A model generated the notes under the pieces. It was not told where the DNA came from, searched no databases, and saw only the letters and a list, made by a program, of their open reading frames with translations. The position numbers and the translations under genes are program-made. This document shows, piece after piece, positions 1 to 9,000 of a stretch of DNA of 64,000 bases. Source of the stretch: Kitasatospora sp. NBC_01250 (GTDB taxonomy: Bacteria; Actinomycetota; Actinomycetes; Streptomycetales; Streptomycetaceae); NCBI RefSeq assembly GCF_036226465.1, contig NZ_CP108476.1, positions 1,736,001-1,800,000 of the forward strand, read 5' to 3'. Position 1 is the stretch's first letter. The number at the start of each line of letters is the position of its first letter.

Positions 1-1099
1 AGAGGGTGCCGATGGCGACCTGCAGCTCGACCCGGGCCAGGAACTTGCCGACGCAGTTGTGGATGCCGTGCCCGAAGGTCATCGGGTCCACCCCCTCCCG
101 GCCGACGTCGAGGGTGTCGGGATCCGGATAGGCGTCCGCGTCCCGGGCCGCGGAGGGGGTCAGCAGGACCACGCCCTCACCGGCCCGGATCAGCTGCCCG
201 CGCAGCTCGACGTCCTCGGCCGCGACCCGGCCGATGCCGTACTGCAGCACGTTCTGATGGCGCAGCAGTTCCTCGACCGCGCCGGGCACCAACGACGGGT
301 CGGCGACGAGGCGCTCGGCCTGCGCCGGGTTCTCCAGCAGCGCGAGCACGCTGAGCGAGATCGAGCTGGCGGTGGTGTCGAAGCCGGCCGAGAGCAGCAT
401 CAGGCCGATCACGACGACCTCCTGCTGCGTCAGTTCGCCGTTGCGGATCTCGTTGCCGGCCAGCTGCCCGAGCAGGTCGTCGGTGGGCTCGGCCTCCTTG
501 GCCGCCACCAACTCGTACATGTAGGCGAAGAGGTCGGTCAGCGCCTGGGCCAACTCCTCGGGCGCGCCCTCGCGTTCGATCAGCGCGAGGATCCAGCCGC
601 CGAACTTGTCCCGGTCCGGGTAGGGCACCCCGAGGAACTCGCAGATCACCATGGCCGGCAGCGGCGAGGCGAAGCGGGCGACCAGGTCGGCCGCCGGCGG
701 CCCCGCGAGCAGGTCGTCGAGGAGCCCGTCCACCATCTCCTGGATCCGCGGCCGCAGCCGCTCCGCGGCCCGGCTGGTGAACCAGGACGCCACCGTTCTG
801 CGGTAGCGGGTGTGGTCCGGCGGGTCCATCGCGACGAAGGCGCCCGGCTGGCGCTCCCCCGGCACGAAGAAGCGCGGATACCCGGGCTGCGTCATGTCCG
901 AGCTGAAGCGCGGATCGCCGAGAATCGACCGGATGTCGTCGTGCCGGGTCACGAGCCAGGCCTGGTCGCCGGTCGGAACGGTGACCCGGACGACCGAGGA
1001 ACCCTCCCGCAGCGCCCGGTATCCGTCCGGCGGATCCAGCGGGCAGCCCGCCGCGCGGTCGAATGGGAAAACAACCGGTTCAGTTCGGGGAGATGTCAC
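1..1099 (-). CDS. Cytochrome P450, 3' end cut by window edge
   Basis: A soluble bacterial P450, probably a tailoring hydroxylase or epoxidase for the polyketide made by the neighbouring genes; it would need ferredoxin and a reductase from elsewhere. Seen: the I-helix oxygen-binding motif AGFDTT (residues 238-243), the K-helix ExxR as EELLR (276-280), and the haem loop FGHGIHNCVG with the cysteine ligand at residue 349. About 366 residues are visible; the family is usually near 400, so only the C-terminal tail is missing. I chose the GTG at 1097-1099 because GAAAGG lies six bases upstream of it; an in-frame ATG at 1142-1144 would add 15 residues but has no ribosome-binding site. It points the same way as the PKS genes but is separated from them by a plus-strand gene and a terminator, so it has its own promoter. 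The link to the pathway is inferred from position; the substrate is unknown. Confidence 0.93.
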   Translation of the reverse strand, partial: MTSPRTEPVVFPFDRAAGCPLDPPDGYRALREGSSVVRVTVPTGDQAWLVTRHDDIRSILGDPRFSSDMTQPGYPRFFVPGERQPGAFVAMDPPDHTRYRRTVASWFTSRAAERLRPRIQEMVDGLLDDLLAGPPAADLVARFASPLPAMVICEFLGVPYPDRDKFGGWILALIEREGAPEELAQALTDLFAYMYELVAAKEAEPTDDLLGQLAGNEIRNGELTQQEVVVIGLMLLSAGFDTTASSISLSVLALLENPAQAERLVADPSLVPGAVEELLRHQNVLQYGIGRVAAEDVELRGQLIRAGEGVVLLTPSAARDADAYPDPDTLDVGREGVDPMTFGHGIHNCVGKFLARVELQVAIGTL

Positions 1100-1245
1100 T
1101 ACAGGCCTTTCCCAGCGGTCGGCACACGACAATCCGCCGCGCATACACGTAAGGAAATGGAAAGCAGGTGAACTCGCCAGGAAAGCCAGTTCGTCCGCCT
1201 CGGCGGAAGCGGCCGCCGGAACCATCCGGAATTCGCCGCTCCAAC

Positions 1246-1275
1246 ATGCTGCAACCAGGCCAACTCGGCTGTCAA
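1246..1275 (-). promoter_or_regulatory. Candidate promoter for the P450 gene
   Basis: On the minus strand a perfect -35 hexamer TTGACA (1275 down to 1270) is followed after 18 bp by CAGCAT (1251 down to 1246), a poor -10 match. It lies about 150 bp upstream of the chosen P450 start. This rests on sequence match only. Confidence 0.25.
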
Positions 1276-1359
1276 CCATGCATCAGCCCCTGGTCACAGC
1301 ACGAAGAGGGCGTCACCGCCCGGCCGGAAATGAAACGTGACCTACGTCATGTCAGCCTG

Positions 1360-1376
1360 TTTCGGTCCCCCCGAAA
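1360..1376. repeat. Small inverted repeat TTTCGG / CCGAAA
   Basis: A perfect 6-bp inverted repeat, TTTCGG and CCGAAA, is separated by the five bases TCCCC. It shares its half-site with the larger inverted repeat about 100 bp to the right, which suggests a second site for the same DNA-binding protein. It could also be chance in GC-rich DNA. Confidence 0.4.
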
Positions 1377-1459
1377 GGTTGTGGAACCCATTGAACCGAA
1401 CGCCATCAGCATACGTTCCCCTCCCCCCGACGACCACTGTGTACCGATGAACCGGCCAC

Positions 1460-1490
1460 TGGCCGAAATGCGTTGTCCGAATTTCGGCCA
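1460..1490. promoter_or_regulatory. Perfect 10-bp inverted repeat, candidate operator
   Basis: TGGCCGAAAT (1460-1469) and ATTTCGGCCA (1481-1490) form a perfect 10-bp inverted repeat with an 11-bp spacer. A second, overlapping palindrome CCGAA-T-TTCGG sits at 1477-1487. The site lies in a divergent intergenic region, 77 bp before the plus-strand start, where a terminator is not expected, and it lacks a T-run. A regulator binding site is the simplest reading; the protein is unknown. Confidence 0.55.
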
Positions 1491-1566
1491 CACCGGAAAC
1501 CCATGAACCGCCTCCCGGCGCAGTACGTTCCCCCCGCCCCTCGGCCCCCGGCGAGGCCGGGCGACA

Positions 1567-2166
1567 ATGGGCCCCATGGACGACGCGTTCACCCTCCTCC
1601 GGCGGGCCGCCGGCCTCCTGCCCGAGGACGCCGCGGCGGAGAACGGCTGGACGGTCGCGGACGCCCGCGCCGAACTCGGGCTCCAGGAGTGGGAGCTGGC
1701 GCTCGACCTGCTCGTCGACATCGCGGACGTCCATCCGGTGCCCGTCGACTTCTGGGAGACGCTCGCCGAGGCCGCCCGGCAGATGATGTCGGAGCGCACG
1801 CGCCGCTGGTGCGAGTGGCGGGACTGGGAGCGCCGGAACGGCACCATCCGCGCGACCCTGACCCTGCTGCCCGCCGACGAGAGCAGACGCGGACGCCGCA
1901 CCGCCTTCGCGGGCGACGGTCGGCTCAGGCCCCTGTGGGACATCGGCACCCGCACCGCGGACGGCCGGTCGGCGTTGAACGTCGCGCGGCTCTGGGTGGA
2001 GTCCGCGCCGCAGCTCGGCCCCGGTGGGACGGCCGACGTGCGGCTGGCTCCCCTGACGCCCGAGCAGTGGCGGCACCTGACGCCCGGTGACGTGATCACC
2101 CTGCACGAGGCCCGGCCCGTCGGCGGCCGTGCCGAGATCATCGAGGTCCGGCCGCCGCAGGGCTGA
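1567..2166 (+). CDS. Conserved hypothetical protein with possible EF-Tu-like barrel
   Basis: A 199-residue soluble protein without signal peptide or membrane segment; function unknown. The N-terminal 65 residues are acidic and helical, with many leucine and alanine heptads. The C-terminal half (about residues 95-199) is beta-rich and has a pattern I associate with uncharacterised actinomycete proteins resembling domain III of elongation factor Tu, including the stretches PLTPEQW and PGDVITLHE. That resemblance is from memory of the pattern, not from a search. The start at 1567 has GAGG ten bases upstream; a second in-frame ATG at 1576 would shorten it by three residues. It is transcribed towards the PKS operon and ends 243 bp before the end of PKS-A. 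It has no feature of polyketide tailoring, resistance or regulation, and may mark the edge of the PKS block rather than be part of the pathway. Confidence 0.8.
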   Translation: MGPMDDAFTLLRRAAGLLPEDAAAENGWTVADARAELGLQEWELALDLLVDIADVHPVPVDFWETLAEAARQMMSERTRRWCEWRDWERRNGTIRATLTLLPADESRRGRRTAFAGDGRLRPLWDIGTRTADGRSALNVARLWVESAPQLGPGGTADVRLAPLTPEQWRHLTPGDVITLHEARPVGGRAEIIEVRPPQG

Positions 2167-2334
2167 GGGCGGGGCGGGGCCCGCCCCCGCTGCCGTGCCC
2201 GTCCGGCGGCCAGGGCCTGTCCGGTTGTCCGCCGTTCGGCGGAAGGTGGGAAGGCGGGAAGGCGGGGAGGCGGGGAGGCAGCCGACGGGCCGTCAGCTCA
2301 GCGCCTCTCATGGGCTAATGATCTCGTCCGATGT
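2167..2334. other. Convergent intergenic gap with GC-rich hairpins
   Basis: Non-coding. Just after the plus-strand stop a short stem GGGGC / GCCCC (2171-2175 and 2183-2187) could form, and further on TCCGCCG-TT-CGGCGGA (2228-2243) is a compact perfect palindrome. Either may end the plus-strand transcript. A G/A-rich run of imperfect GGGAAGGC-type octamers follows at about 2246-2280. No gene is visible. Confidence 0.45.
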
Positions 2335-2370
2335 CCGGCAGACGGGCGGAGCGATCCACCCGCCTGCCGG
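2335..2370 (-). terminator. Strong hairpin terminator after the PKS operon
   Basis: Two 16-base arms, 2335-2350 and 2355-2370, pair along their length with only two mismatches around a 4-base loop (GCGA read on the plus strand). The stem is GC-rich, as is usual for Streptomyces terminators, which often lack a U-tract. It lies 40 bp beyond the PKS-A stop, between converging genes, and could act in both directions. It makes the PKS transcript end here and argues that PKS-A is the last gene of this operon. Confidence 0.7.
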
Positions 2371-2409
2371 AGTCCCCCCCCCGGTTGGCTCAGCACCAAC
2401 GCACGCTTC

Positions 2410-5400
2410 CTAGCCGAGGCTGTCGTCGATGAAGGCGAACAACTCCTCGTCCGAGGCGGTGTCGAGGCCCTCGATCTCCGCCAGGTCGGCCTCGGCCGCC
2501 GTGGCCTCCGCGGCGGGCTGCTGGGACTCGCCCAGGCGGGCGGCCAGGGCGTTGAGGCGCATCTGGAGCCGGGCCCGGGTGACGCCGTCGGGGGTGCTGG
2601 CGGCCAGCGCGGCCTCCAGGCGATCGAGTTCCCCGGTCACCGAGCCGCCCGAGCCCGCGCTGTCGGGGAACAGCTCCAGGTGCAGGTGGGTGGCGAGCAG
2701 GGCCGGGGTGGGCTGGTCGAAGACGAGCGAGGCGGGCAGCGACAGGCCCGTCTGGTCGGCCAGGCCGTCGCGCAGCAGCACCGCCATCAGCGAGTCCACG
2801 CCGAGGTCCCGGAAGGCCTGCCCCGGTTCGATCTCCTCCGGTCCCGCGTAGCCGAGGATGAACGCCGCCTCGGTCCGGACCAGGGCGAGCAGCGCGTTCT
2901 GCCGCTCGAACCCGGCCATCCCCGCCAGGCGGACGGTCAGCGGAGCATCGGCGGGCTCCGCCGCTGCCACGGCTGCCACGGTCTCCGGGGCGGTGCCACG
3001 CGAGGTGTCCGCCGCCGTGGCGGGCGCCGCCGGGAGCCGGTCCTGGCTCCGCGCCCGGAGCCAGGACGACATGGCGGGCAGTGCCGCGCTGAGCGGCAGG
3101 TCACCGGCCAGGCCCAGGGTGCTGAGCAGCCCGTCCAGGTCCTCGCGCCGCACGGCGGACCAGAACCGCTCGTCCACGGCGTCGGCCGGCACCGTCGACT
3201 CGTCCTCGGCCGCCGCCGGCCAGAAGCGGCGGCGCTGGAAGGCGTAGGTGGGCAGATCGAGCCGGCCGGAGCCGGTCCCCCCGAAGAAGGCCGCCCAGTC
3301 GACGGCGACGCCGTGGGCGTGCGCCTGGGCCAGTGCGCCGATCGCCGTCCGGGCCTCGGGGCGGTCACGGCGCAGCGCCGGGGCGAACAGCGCGGCCGTG
3401 CCGACGCAGTCCCGCCCGAGGGCGCTGAGGATGCCGTCCGGGCCCAGCTCGACGAAGGTGCGCACGCCCTCGCGTTCCAGCGTCTCGACGGCGTCGGCGA
3501 ACCGGACCGTCTCGCGGGCGTGGCGCACCCAGTAGTCGGGGGTGGTCAGGTCGGCGCGCTGGTCGAGCGTCGAGACGATCGGGAGGGTGGGGGCGTGGAA
3601 GGTCACCCGCTCGGCGATCGCGCGGAACTCGGCGAGCATCGGCTCCATCAGGGGCGAGTGGAACGCGTGGCTGACGGTCAGGCGCCTGGTCCGGCAGCCC
3701 TCGGCGGCCAGCCTCTCGGCCACCGCCAGGACGGCCGCCTCGGCACCGGAAATCACCACCGACGAAGGCCCGTTGACAGCGGCGATGCCCGCCTCCGGGT
3801 GGTCGGCGAGCAGCGGCAGCACCTCGTCCTCGGCCGCCTCGACGGCCACCATCGCACCACCGGCAGGCAGTTGCTGCATCAGCCGGCCACGGGCGGCGAC
3901 CAGCTGCGCGGCGTCGGCCAGCGAGAGGACGCCCGCGACGTGCGCGGCGGCCAGTTCGCCGATCGAGTGCCCGGCCAGGAAGTCCGGTCGCAGGCCCCAG
4001 GATTCGACAAGCCGGAACAGCGCCACCTCGAGGGCGAAGAGCGCGGGCTGGGTGTACGCCGTCCGGTCGAGCAGTGCGTCGGCCTCGGCGAGCGGGGTCT
4101 CCAGGTGCCGGTCCAGCTCGACCCGGACCGCGTCGTAGGCCTCGGCGAACACCGGGAAGGCGGCGTGGAGTTCGGCCCCCATGCCGGGGCGCTGGCTGCC
4201 CTGGCCGGTGAAGAGGAAGGCGAGCCGGCCCTCGACCGCGGTGCCCTTGAGCACCGGTGCGGCGGGCACCCCGAGGGCCAGCGCATCGAGCCCGGCGCGG
4301 AGTTCGTCCTGGTCGGCGGCCACGATCGCCGCCCGGCGGTCCAGCGCCGCCCGGGTGGTCGCCAGGGCCTGCGCGACCTCGGGCACGGTGACGTCCGGCT
4401 CGGCGTCCAGCCAGTCGCGCAGGCGGTCCGCCTGGTCGCGCAGGGCGGCGTCGTTCTTGCCGGAGAGCACCACCGGGAGCACGGGGGACGCCGAGGCAGT
4501 GACGGCGAGCGCGGCCGGTGCCTCACCGGCCGGCGCCTCCCCGGCGGGGGCCTGCCCGGCGGGGGCCTGCTCGACGGGGGCCTGCTCCAGCACGGTGTGG
4601 GCGTTGGTGCCGCTGATGCCGAAGGACGAGACCGCGGCCCGGCGCGGGCGGCCGGTCTGCGGCCAGGGCCGGTTCTCCGCCAGCAGCTCGACGGCACCGG
4701 CCGACCAGTCGACGTGCGGGGTCGGCTCGTCCACGTGCAGGGTGCGCGGCAGCACGCCGTGCCGCATCGCCATCACCATCTTGATCACGCCCGCGACGCC
4801 CGCCGCCGCCTGGGTGTGGCCGATGTTCGACTTCACCGAGCCGAGCCACACCGGCCGGTCCTCGGGCCGGCCCCGGCCGTAGGTGGCCAGCAGCGCCTGC
4901 GCCTCGATCGGATCGCCCAGCCGGGTGCCGGTGCCGTGGCCCTCGACCACGTCGACCTGGTCGGGCGTCAGCCGGGCATTGGCCAGCGCCTGGCGGATCA
5001 CCCGCTGCTGGGACGGCCCGTTGGGGGCGGTCAGGCCGTTGCTCGCGCCGTCCTGGTTGACCGCGCTGCCCTGCACCACGGCCAGCACCCGGTGCCCGTT
5101 GCGGCGGGCCTCGGAGAGCCGCTCGACCAGCAGCAGGCCCACGCCCTCGGCCATGTTGGTGCCGTCGGCCGCACCGGCGAAGGACTTGCAGCGGCCGTCG
5201 GCGGCCAGCCCGCGCTGGCGGCTGAACTCGATGATGGTGCCCGGGTTCGGCATCACGGTGATGCCGCCGGCCAGGGCCAGCGAGCACTCGCCGGTGCGCA
5301 GCGCCTGCACGGCGAGGTGCAGCGAGACCAGCGAGGCCGAGCAGGCGGTGTCGACGGTGACCGCCGGACCCTCGAGACCGAAGGTGTAGGAGAGCCGCCC

Positions 5401-5973
5401 GGACATCACGCTCGCGGTGTTGCCGGTGCCCAGGTGGCCCTCGAAGTTCTCGGCCGAGCGCATCAGCACCGGGACGTAGTCCTGCCCGTTGGTGCCGACG
5501 AAGACGCCGGTGCGGCTGCCGCGCAGGGTCGCCGGGTCGATGCCCGCCCGCTCGAACAGCTCCCAGGAGGTCTCGAGCAGCAAGCGCTGCTGCGGGTCCA
5601 TCGACAGCGCCTCGCGCGGCGTGATGCCGAACAGGGCGGCGTCGAACTCGTCCACGGCGGACAGGAAGCCGCCCTCCTTGGTGTAGGAGGCGCCCTGCGC
5701 GTCCGGGTCCGGGTCGTAGAGCCCGTCGAGGTCCCAGTCGCGGTCGGTCGGGAAGCCGGAGATCGCGTCACCGCCGCTCTCGACGAGCCGCCAGAGCTGC
5801 TCCGGGCTCTGCACACCGCCCGGGAACCGGCAGCTCATCGCGACGATCGCGATCGGCTCGCGGGCCTTCTCGTCGAGGTCGCGCAGCTGGGTGTGGGCCT
5901 CGTCGAGGTCCTTCAGCACGCGCTTGAGGTATTCGCGGAGCTTGTCTTCATTGGCCATCGGAGCGCTGCCCAT
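2410..5973 (-). CDS. Type I polyketide synthase PKS-A: one module, KS-AT-ACP, no reduction
   Basis: A one-module synthase of 1187 residues that adds one malonyl unit and leaves the beta-ketone. Order: N-terminal docking coiled coil (1-38), KS (39-465, DTACSASL with Cys211), malonyl-type AT (about 585-885, GHSIGE and HAFH), a linker resembling the start of a KR region (DERFW to about 975), ACP (about 1020-1095, LGVDSL) and a C-terminal docking segment ending [11 protein letters not shown]. There is no KR, DH, ER or thioesterase. The docking helices fit it after PKS-B. Because it ends in a docking segment, another PKS protein encoded elsewhere must follow. Its KS departs from its neighbours in places, for example DGTNMAEG where they have DGTGWGEG. 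An in-frame ATG at 5958 (MANEDKL) is an equally good start; neither has a strong ribosome-binding site. It is the last gene of the operon, 54 bp after PKS-B. Confidence 0.95.
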   Translation of the reverse strand: MGSAPMANEDKLREYLKRVLKDLDEAHTQLRDLDEKAREPIAIVAMSCRFPGGVQSPEQLWRLVESGGDAISGFPTDRDWDLDGLYDPDPDAQGASYTKEGGFLSAVDEFDAALFGITPREALSMDPQQRLLLETSWELFERAGIDPATLRGSRTGVFVGTNGQDYVPVLMRSAENFEGHLGTGNTASVMSGRLSYTFGLEGPAVTVDTACSASLVSLHLAVQALRTGECSLALAGGITVMPNPGTIIEFSRQRGLAADGRCKSFAGAADGTNMAEGVGLLLVERLSEARRNGHRVLAVVQGSAVNQDGASNGLTAPNGPSQQRVIRQALANARLTPDQVDVVEGHGTGTRLGDPIEAQALLATYGRGRPEDRPVWLGSVKSNIGHTQAAAGVAGVIKMVMAMRHGVLPRTLHVDEPTPHVDWSAGAVELLAENRPWPQTGRPRRAAVSSFGISGTNAHTVLEQAPVEQAPAGQAPAGEAPAGEAPAALAVTASASPVLPVVLSGKNDAALRDQADRLRDWLDAEPDVTVPEVAQALATTRAALDRRAAIVAADQDELRAGLDALALGVPAAPVLKGTAVEGRLAFLFTGQGSQRPGMGAELHAAFPVFAEAYDAVRVELDRHLETPLAEADALLDRTAYTQPALFALEVALFRLVESWGLRPDFLAGHSIGELAAAHVAGVLSLADAAQLVAARGRLMQQLPAGGAMVAVEAAEDEVLPLLADHPEAGIAAVNGPSSVVISGAEAAVLAVAERLAAEGCRTRRLTVSHAFHSPLMEPMLAEFRAIAERVTFHAPTLPIVSTLDQRADLTTPDYWVRHARETVRFADAVETLEREGVRTFVELGPDGILSALGRDCVGTAALFAPALRRDRPEARTAIGALAQAHAHGVAVDWAAFFGGTGSGRLDLPTYAFQRRRFWPAAAEDESTVPADAVDERFWSAVRREDLDGLLSTLGLAGDLPLSAALPAMSSWLRARSQDRLPAAPATAADTSRGTAPETVAAVAAAEPADAPLTVRLAGMAGFERQNALLALVRTEAAFILGYAGPEEIEPGQAFRDLGVDSLMAVLLRDGLADQTGLSLPASLVFDQPTPALLATHLHLELFPDSAGSGGSVTGELDRLEAALAASTPDGVTRARLQMRLNALAARLGESQQPAAEATAAEADLAEIEGLDTASDEELFAFIDDSLG

Positions 5974-6027
5974 CCGGTTCGTCGGGGTAGGGGGTGACGG
6001 GGTTGCGGAACACGGCGGGCACGCCGC

Positions 6028-9000
6028 TCAGCCCCTGCCGAACTTCTTGTCGATGTAGTCGAAGAGGTCGTCGTCGCTCGCCTCGTCGATCGCCGCCGCG
6101 CCCGCGCTCTCCTCGCTGCCGCGCGCGGCGTTCCAGCTCGCCAGCAGGGTCTGCAGGCGGACCGCGATCCGCGCGTGGGCGGCGTCGTCGGGGGCGACGG
6201 CGCCGTGTTCCCCGGCGCCGAGCGCGGCGATCGCCGCCTCCAGGCGGTCCAGCTCCTCGAGGAGGCCGGGAGCCGCCGGTCCGCTGTCGGGAGCCAGCTC
6301 GGCCAGCAGGGACTCGGCCAGCAGGGCGGGCGTCGGGTGGTCGAAGATCAGGGTCGCGGGCAGTCGGATCCCGGTGGCCTCGGTCAGCCGGTTGCGCAGC
6401 TCGACGGCGGTCAGCGAGTCGAAGCCCAGCTCGCGGAAGGCCTGTCCGGCGCCGACCAGCTCCACCGAGGTGTAGCCGAGCACGGCCACCACGTGGCGGC
6501 GGACCAGGTCGAGCAGCGCACCGCGCTGCTCGGCGGCCGGGCGGCCGGCCAACTGCTGGGCCAGGGTGGCCCTGTCGGGCTCGGCGGCCGCCGCCGCGGC
6601 AGCGACGGAGGCGCGCCGGGCCGGGGGCCGCACCAGGCCGTGGAAGGGCGCGGGCAGCGCGTCGGGCACGGTGGCCAGCGCCCGCAGCACGTTCAGGTCC
6701 AGCCGCATCGGGACCAGGACCGGCTCGCCGGTGACCGCGAGGGCGGCGTCGAAGAGCGCCAGTCCCTGCTCGGCGGTCATCGGGAGCACCCCGCCGCGCG
6801 CCGACCTGGCGAGGTCCACCTCGCTCAGCCGGCCCGCCATGCCGCGCCGCTCGGCCCACATACCCCAGGCCAGCGAGACCGCGGCCAGGCCGTGGCCGTG
6901 GCGGTGGCGGGCCAGCGCGTCCAGGAAGACGTTGGCCGCACCGTAGCCGGCGAGCCCCGCACCGCCCAGCGTGCCGGCGGCGGCCGAGAAGAGCACGAAG
7001 GCGTCCAGCTCCAGCTCGGCGGTGAGCTCGTGCAGGTGGAGCGCCGCGTCCACCTTGGGACGCAGCACGCGGTCGACCCGCTCGGGGGTGAGCGCGCCGA
7101 CCACGCCGTCGTCCAGCACGGCCGCGGTGTGCACCACCGCCGTCAGCGGGTGCGCGACCGGCACCTCGGCCAGCAGCGCGGCCAGTTCCACGCGGTCCGC
7201 CACGTCACAGGCCGCCATCGTGACCTCGGCACCCGACGCGGTGAGTTCGGCGACCAGTTCGGCCGCGCCCGGGGCGCTGGGGCCGCGCCGGCTGGTCAAC
7301 AGCAGGTGGCGGACGCCGTGTTCGGCCACCAGATGGCGGGCGAGCAGAGCGCCGAGCCCGCCGGCCGCACCGGTGATCAGCACCGTGCCGTCGGGGTTCA
7401 ACTTCGGTGCGGACCCGGGCTGTTCATCGCTCTGGGCGGGGTGCGCGGGACGGGCGAGGCGGGCCAGCCGGGGCACCCGCACGGTGCCCGCCCGCAGGGC
7501 GAACTCCTGCTCGCCGCAGGCGATCGCGAACGGCAGCAGGCGGCGGGACTCCTCGTCGTCGTCCAGGTCCACCAGCGTGAAGCGGTCCCGGTTCTCGATC
7601 CGGGCCGCCCGCACCAGGCCCCAGAGCGGGGCGTGGACCAGGTCGACCGGCCCGTCGCCGGTGCCGGTGGCCACCGCGCCGCTGGTCAGCAGGGCCAGCC
7701 GGGCACCGGCGAGGCCGTCGTCGGCGAGCAGGCCCTGCACCAGGGCGAGCGCGCGGTGGGTGGCTGTGTGGACCTCGGCCGCCAGGTCGTTGCCGCCCGG
7801 CTCGCCCGTGCAGCTCACCAGCACGGTGCCGGGGGCGGGCCGCCCGGCCGCGACGGCCGCCTGCAGCTCGGCCAGGCCGTCGTAGAACTCGGGCCGTTCA
7901 CCGGCCAGTTCGAGGGAGGCGCCGATCTTGAGCCGGTCGGCGCCGAGCACGGCCCAGCGCGTACCGGTCGGCACCTCGGACCGCTCCGGCAAGGGCAGGG
8001 GCGCCCAGTCGATGCGGAAGAGCGCGTCGGGCCGCCCGGCCTTCGAGGCCGCAGCGAGCTGCTCGGCCGCGAGGGGGCGCAGCGTCAGGGCCTGCACCGA
8101 GACGACGGGAGTACCCGACTCGTCCGTCGCGGCCAGCGACACCTCCGCCGGCCCGGTCGGCGTGAGCCGCACCCGCAGCTCCGTGGCACCCCCGGCGTGC
8201 AGGGTGAGGCCGCGCCAGGCGAAGGGGGCGAGGGACGCCGGGCCGGTGGACGCCGGGTCGAGGGAGAGGGCGTGCAGGGCGGCGTCGAGCAGGGCCGGGT
8301 GCAGGCCGTAGGCGTCCGCCGCCGTCCGCAGCTCCTCGGGCAGCTCCACGGTCGCGAAGACCGTGTCCCCGTGCTGCCAGGCCTTGCGCAGGCCCCGGAG
8401 CGCGGGCCCGTACCAGCGGCCGGCCGACGCCTGCCGCTCGTAGTGGCCCTCGACCGGCAGCTCGACGGCGCCGGCCGGCGGCCAGGCCGCCGGGTCCAGC
8501 GGCACGGGGGCGGGGAGGGCGGACGTCGCGGCGACGGCCAGCGCACCGCTCGCGTGCCGGGTCCACGGCTCGGACGCCATCGCACTCTCGGGGCGGGCAT
8601 AGAGGGCCAGCGATCGCCGACCGGAAGCCTGCTCGGGGCCGCCGACCACCAGGTGCAGCTGGAGCGCGCCCTCCTCGGGCAGCACCAGCGGCACCTCGAC
8701 GGTCAGCTCCTCCAGCAGGCCGCAGCCGACCTGGTCGCCGGCCCGGACGGCGAGTTCGACGAACGCCGTCTCCGGCAGCAGCACGGTGTCGCCCACCGCG
8801 TGGTCGGACAGCCACGGGTGGGTGTCCAGGGTGAGCCGGCCGGTGAACAGGAAGCCGTCGGAGTCGGGCAGTTCGACGGCCGCGCCAAGCAGCGGGTGCC
8901 CGGCGGAGGCCAGACCGGCCGCGGCCACGTCGGTCGCGGCGGGCAGCGCGGACGGCTGCACCCAGTAGCGCTGGCGCTGGAAGGGGTAGGTGGGCAGGTC

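Larger units (their letters stand above)
1100..1566. promoter_or_regulatory. Divergent intergenic control region
   Basis: This 467-bp non-coding gap separates the P450 (leftwards) from the small plus-strand gene (rightwards), so it should hold both promoters. It is less G+C-rich than its surroundings. It contains several copies of the hexamer CCGAAA or its complement TTTCGG (at 1360-1365, 1371-1376, 1463-1468 and within 1477-1487). On the plus strand a weak promoter-like pair, TTGAAC at 1391-1396 and TACGTT at 1412-1417, has a short 15-bp spacer. No reading frame here looks like a gene. Confidence 0.6.

Noticed and set aside
59..1171. Plus-strand frame of 370 residues at the left edge
   Set aside because: It is antisense to the P450, whose haem, I-helix and ExxR motifs are clear on the minus strand.
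1360..1490. Inverted repeats read as transcription terminators
   Set aside because: The genes on both sides start here rather than end, and no T-run follows. An operator role fits better.
1342..2141. Two minus-strand frames opposite the small plus-strand gene
   Set aside because: Arg/Pro-rich shadow translations with no domain; the plus-strand frame has a conserved-looking protein pattern and normal composition.
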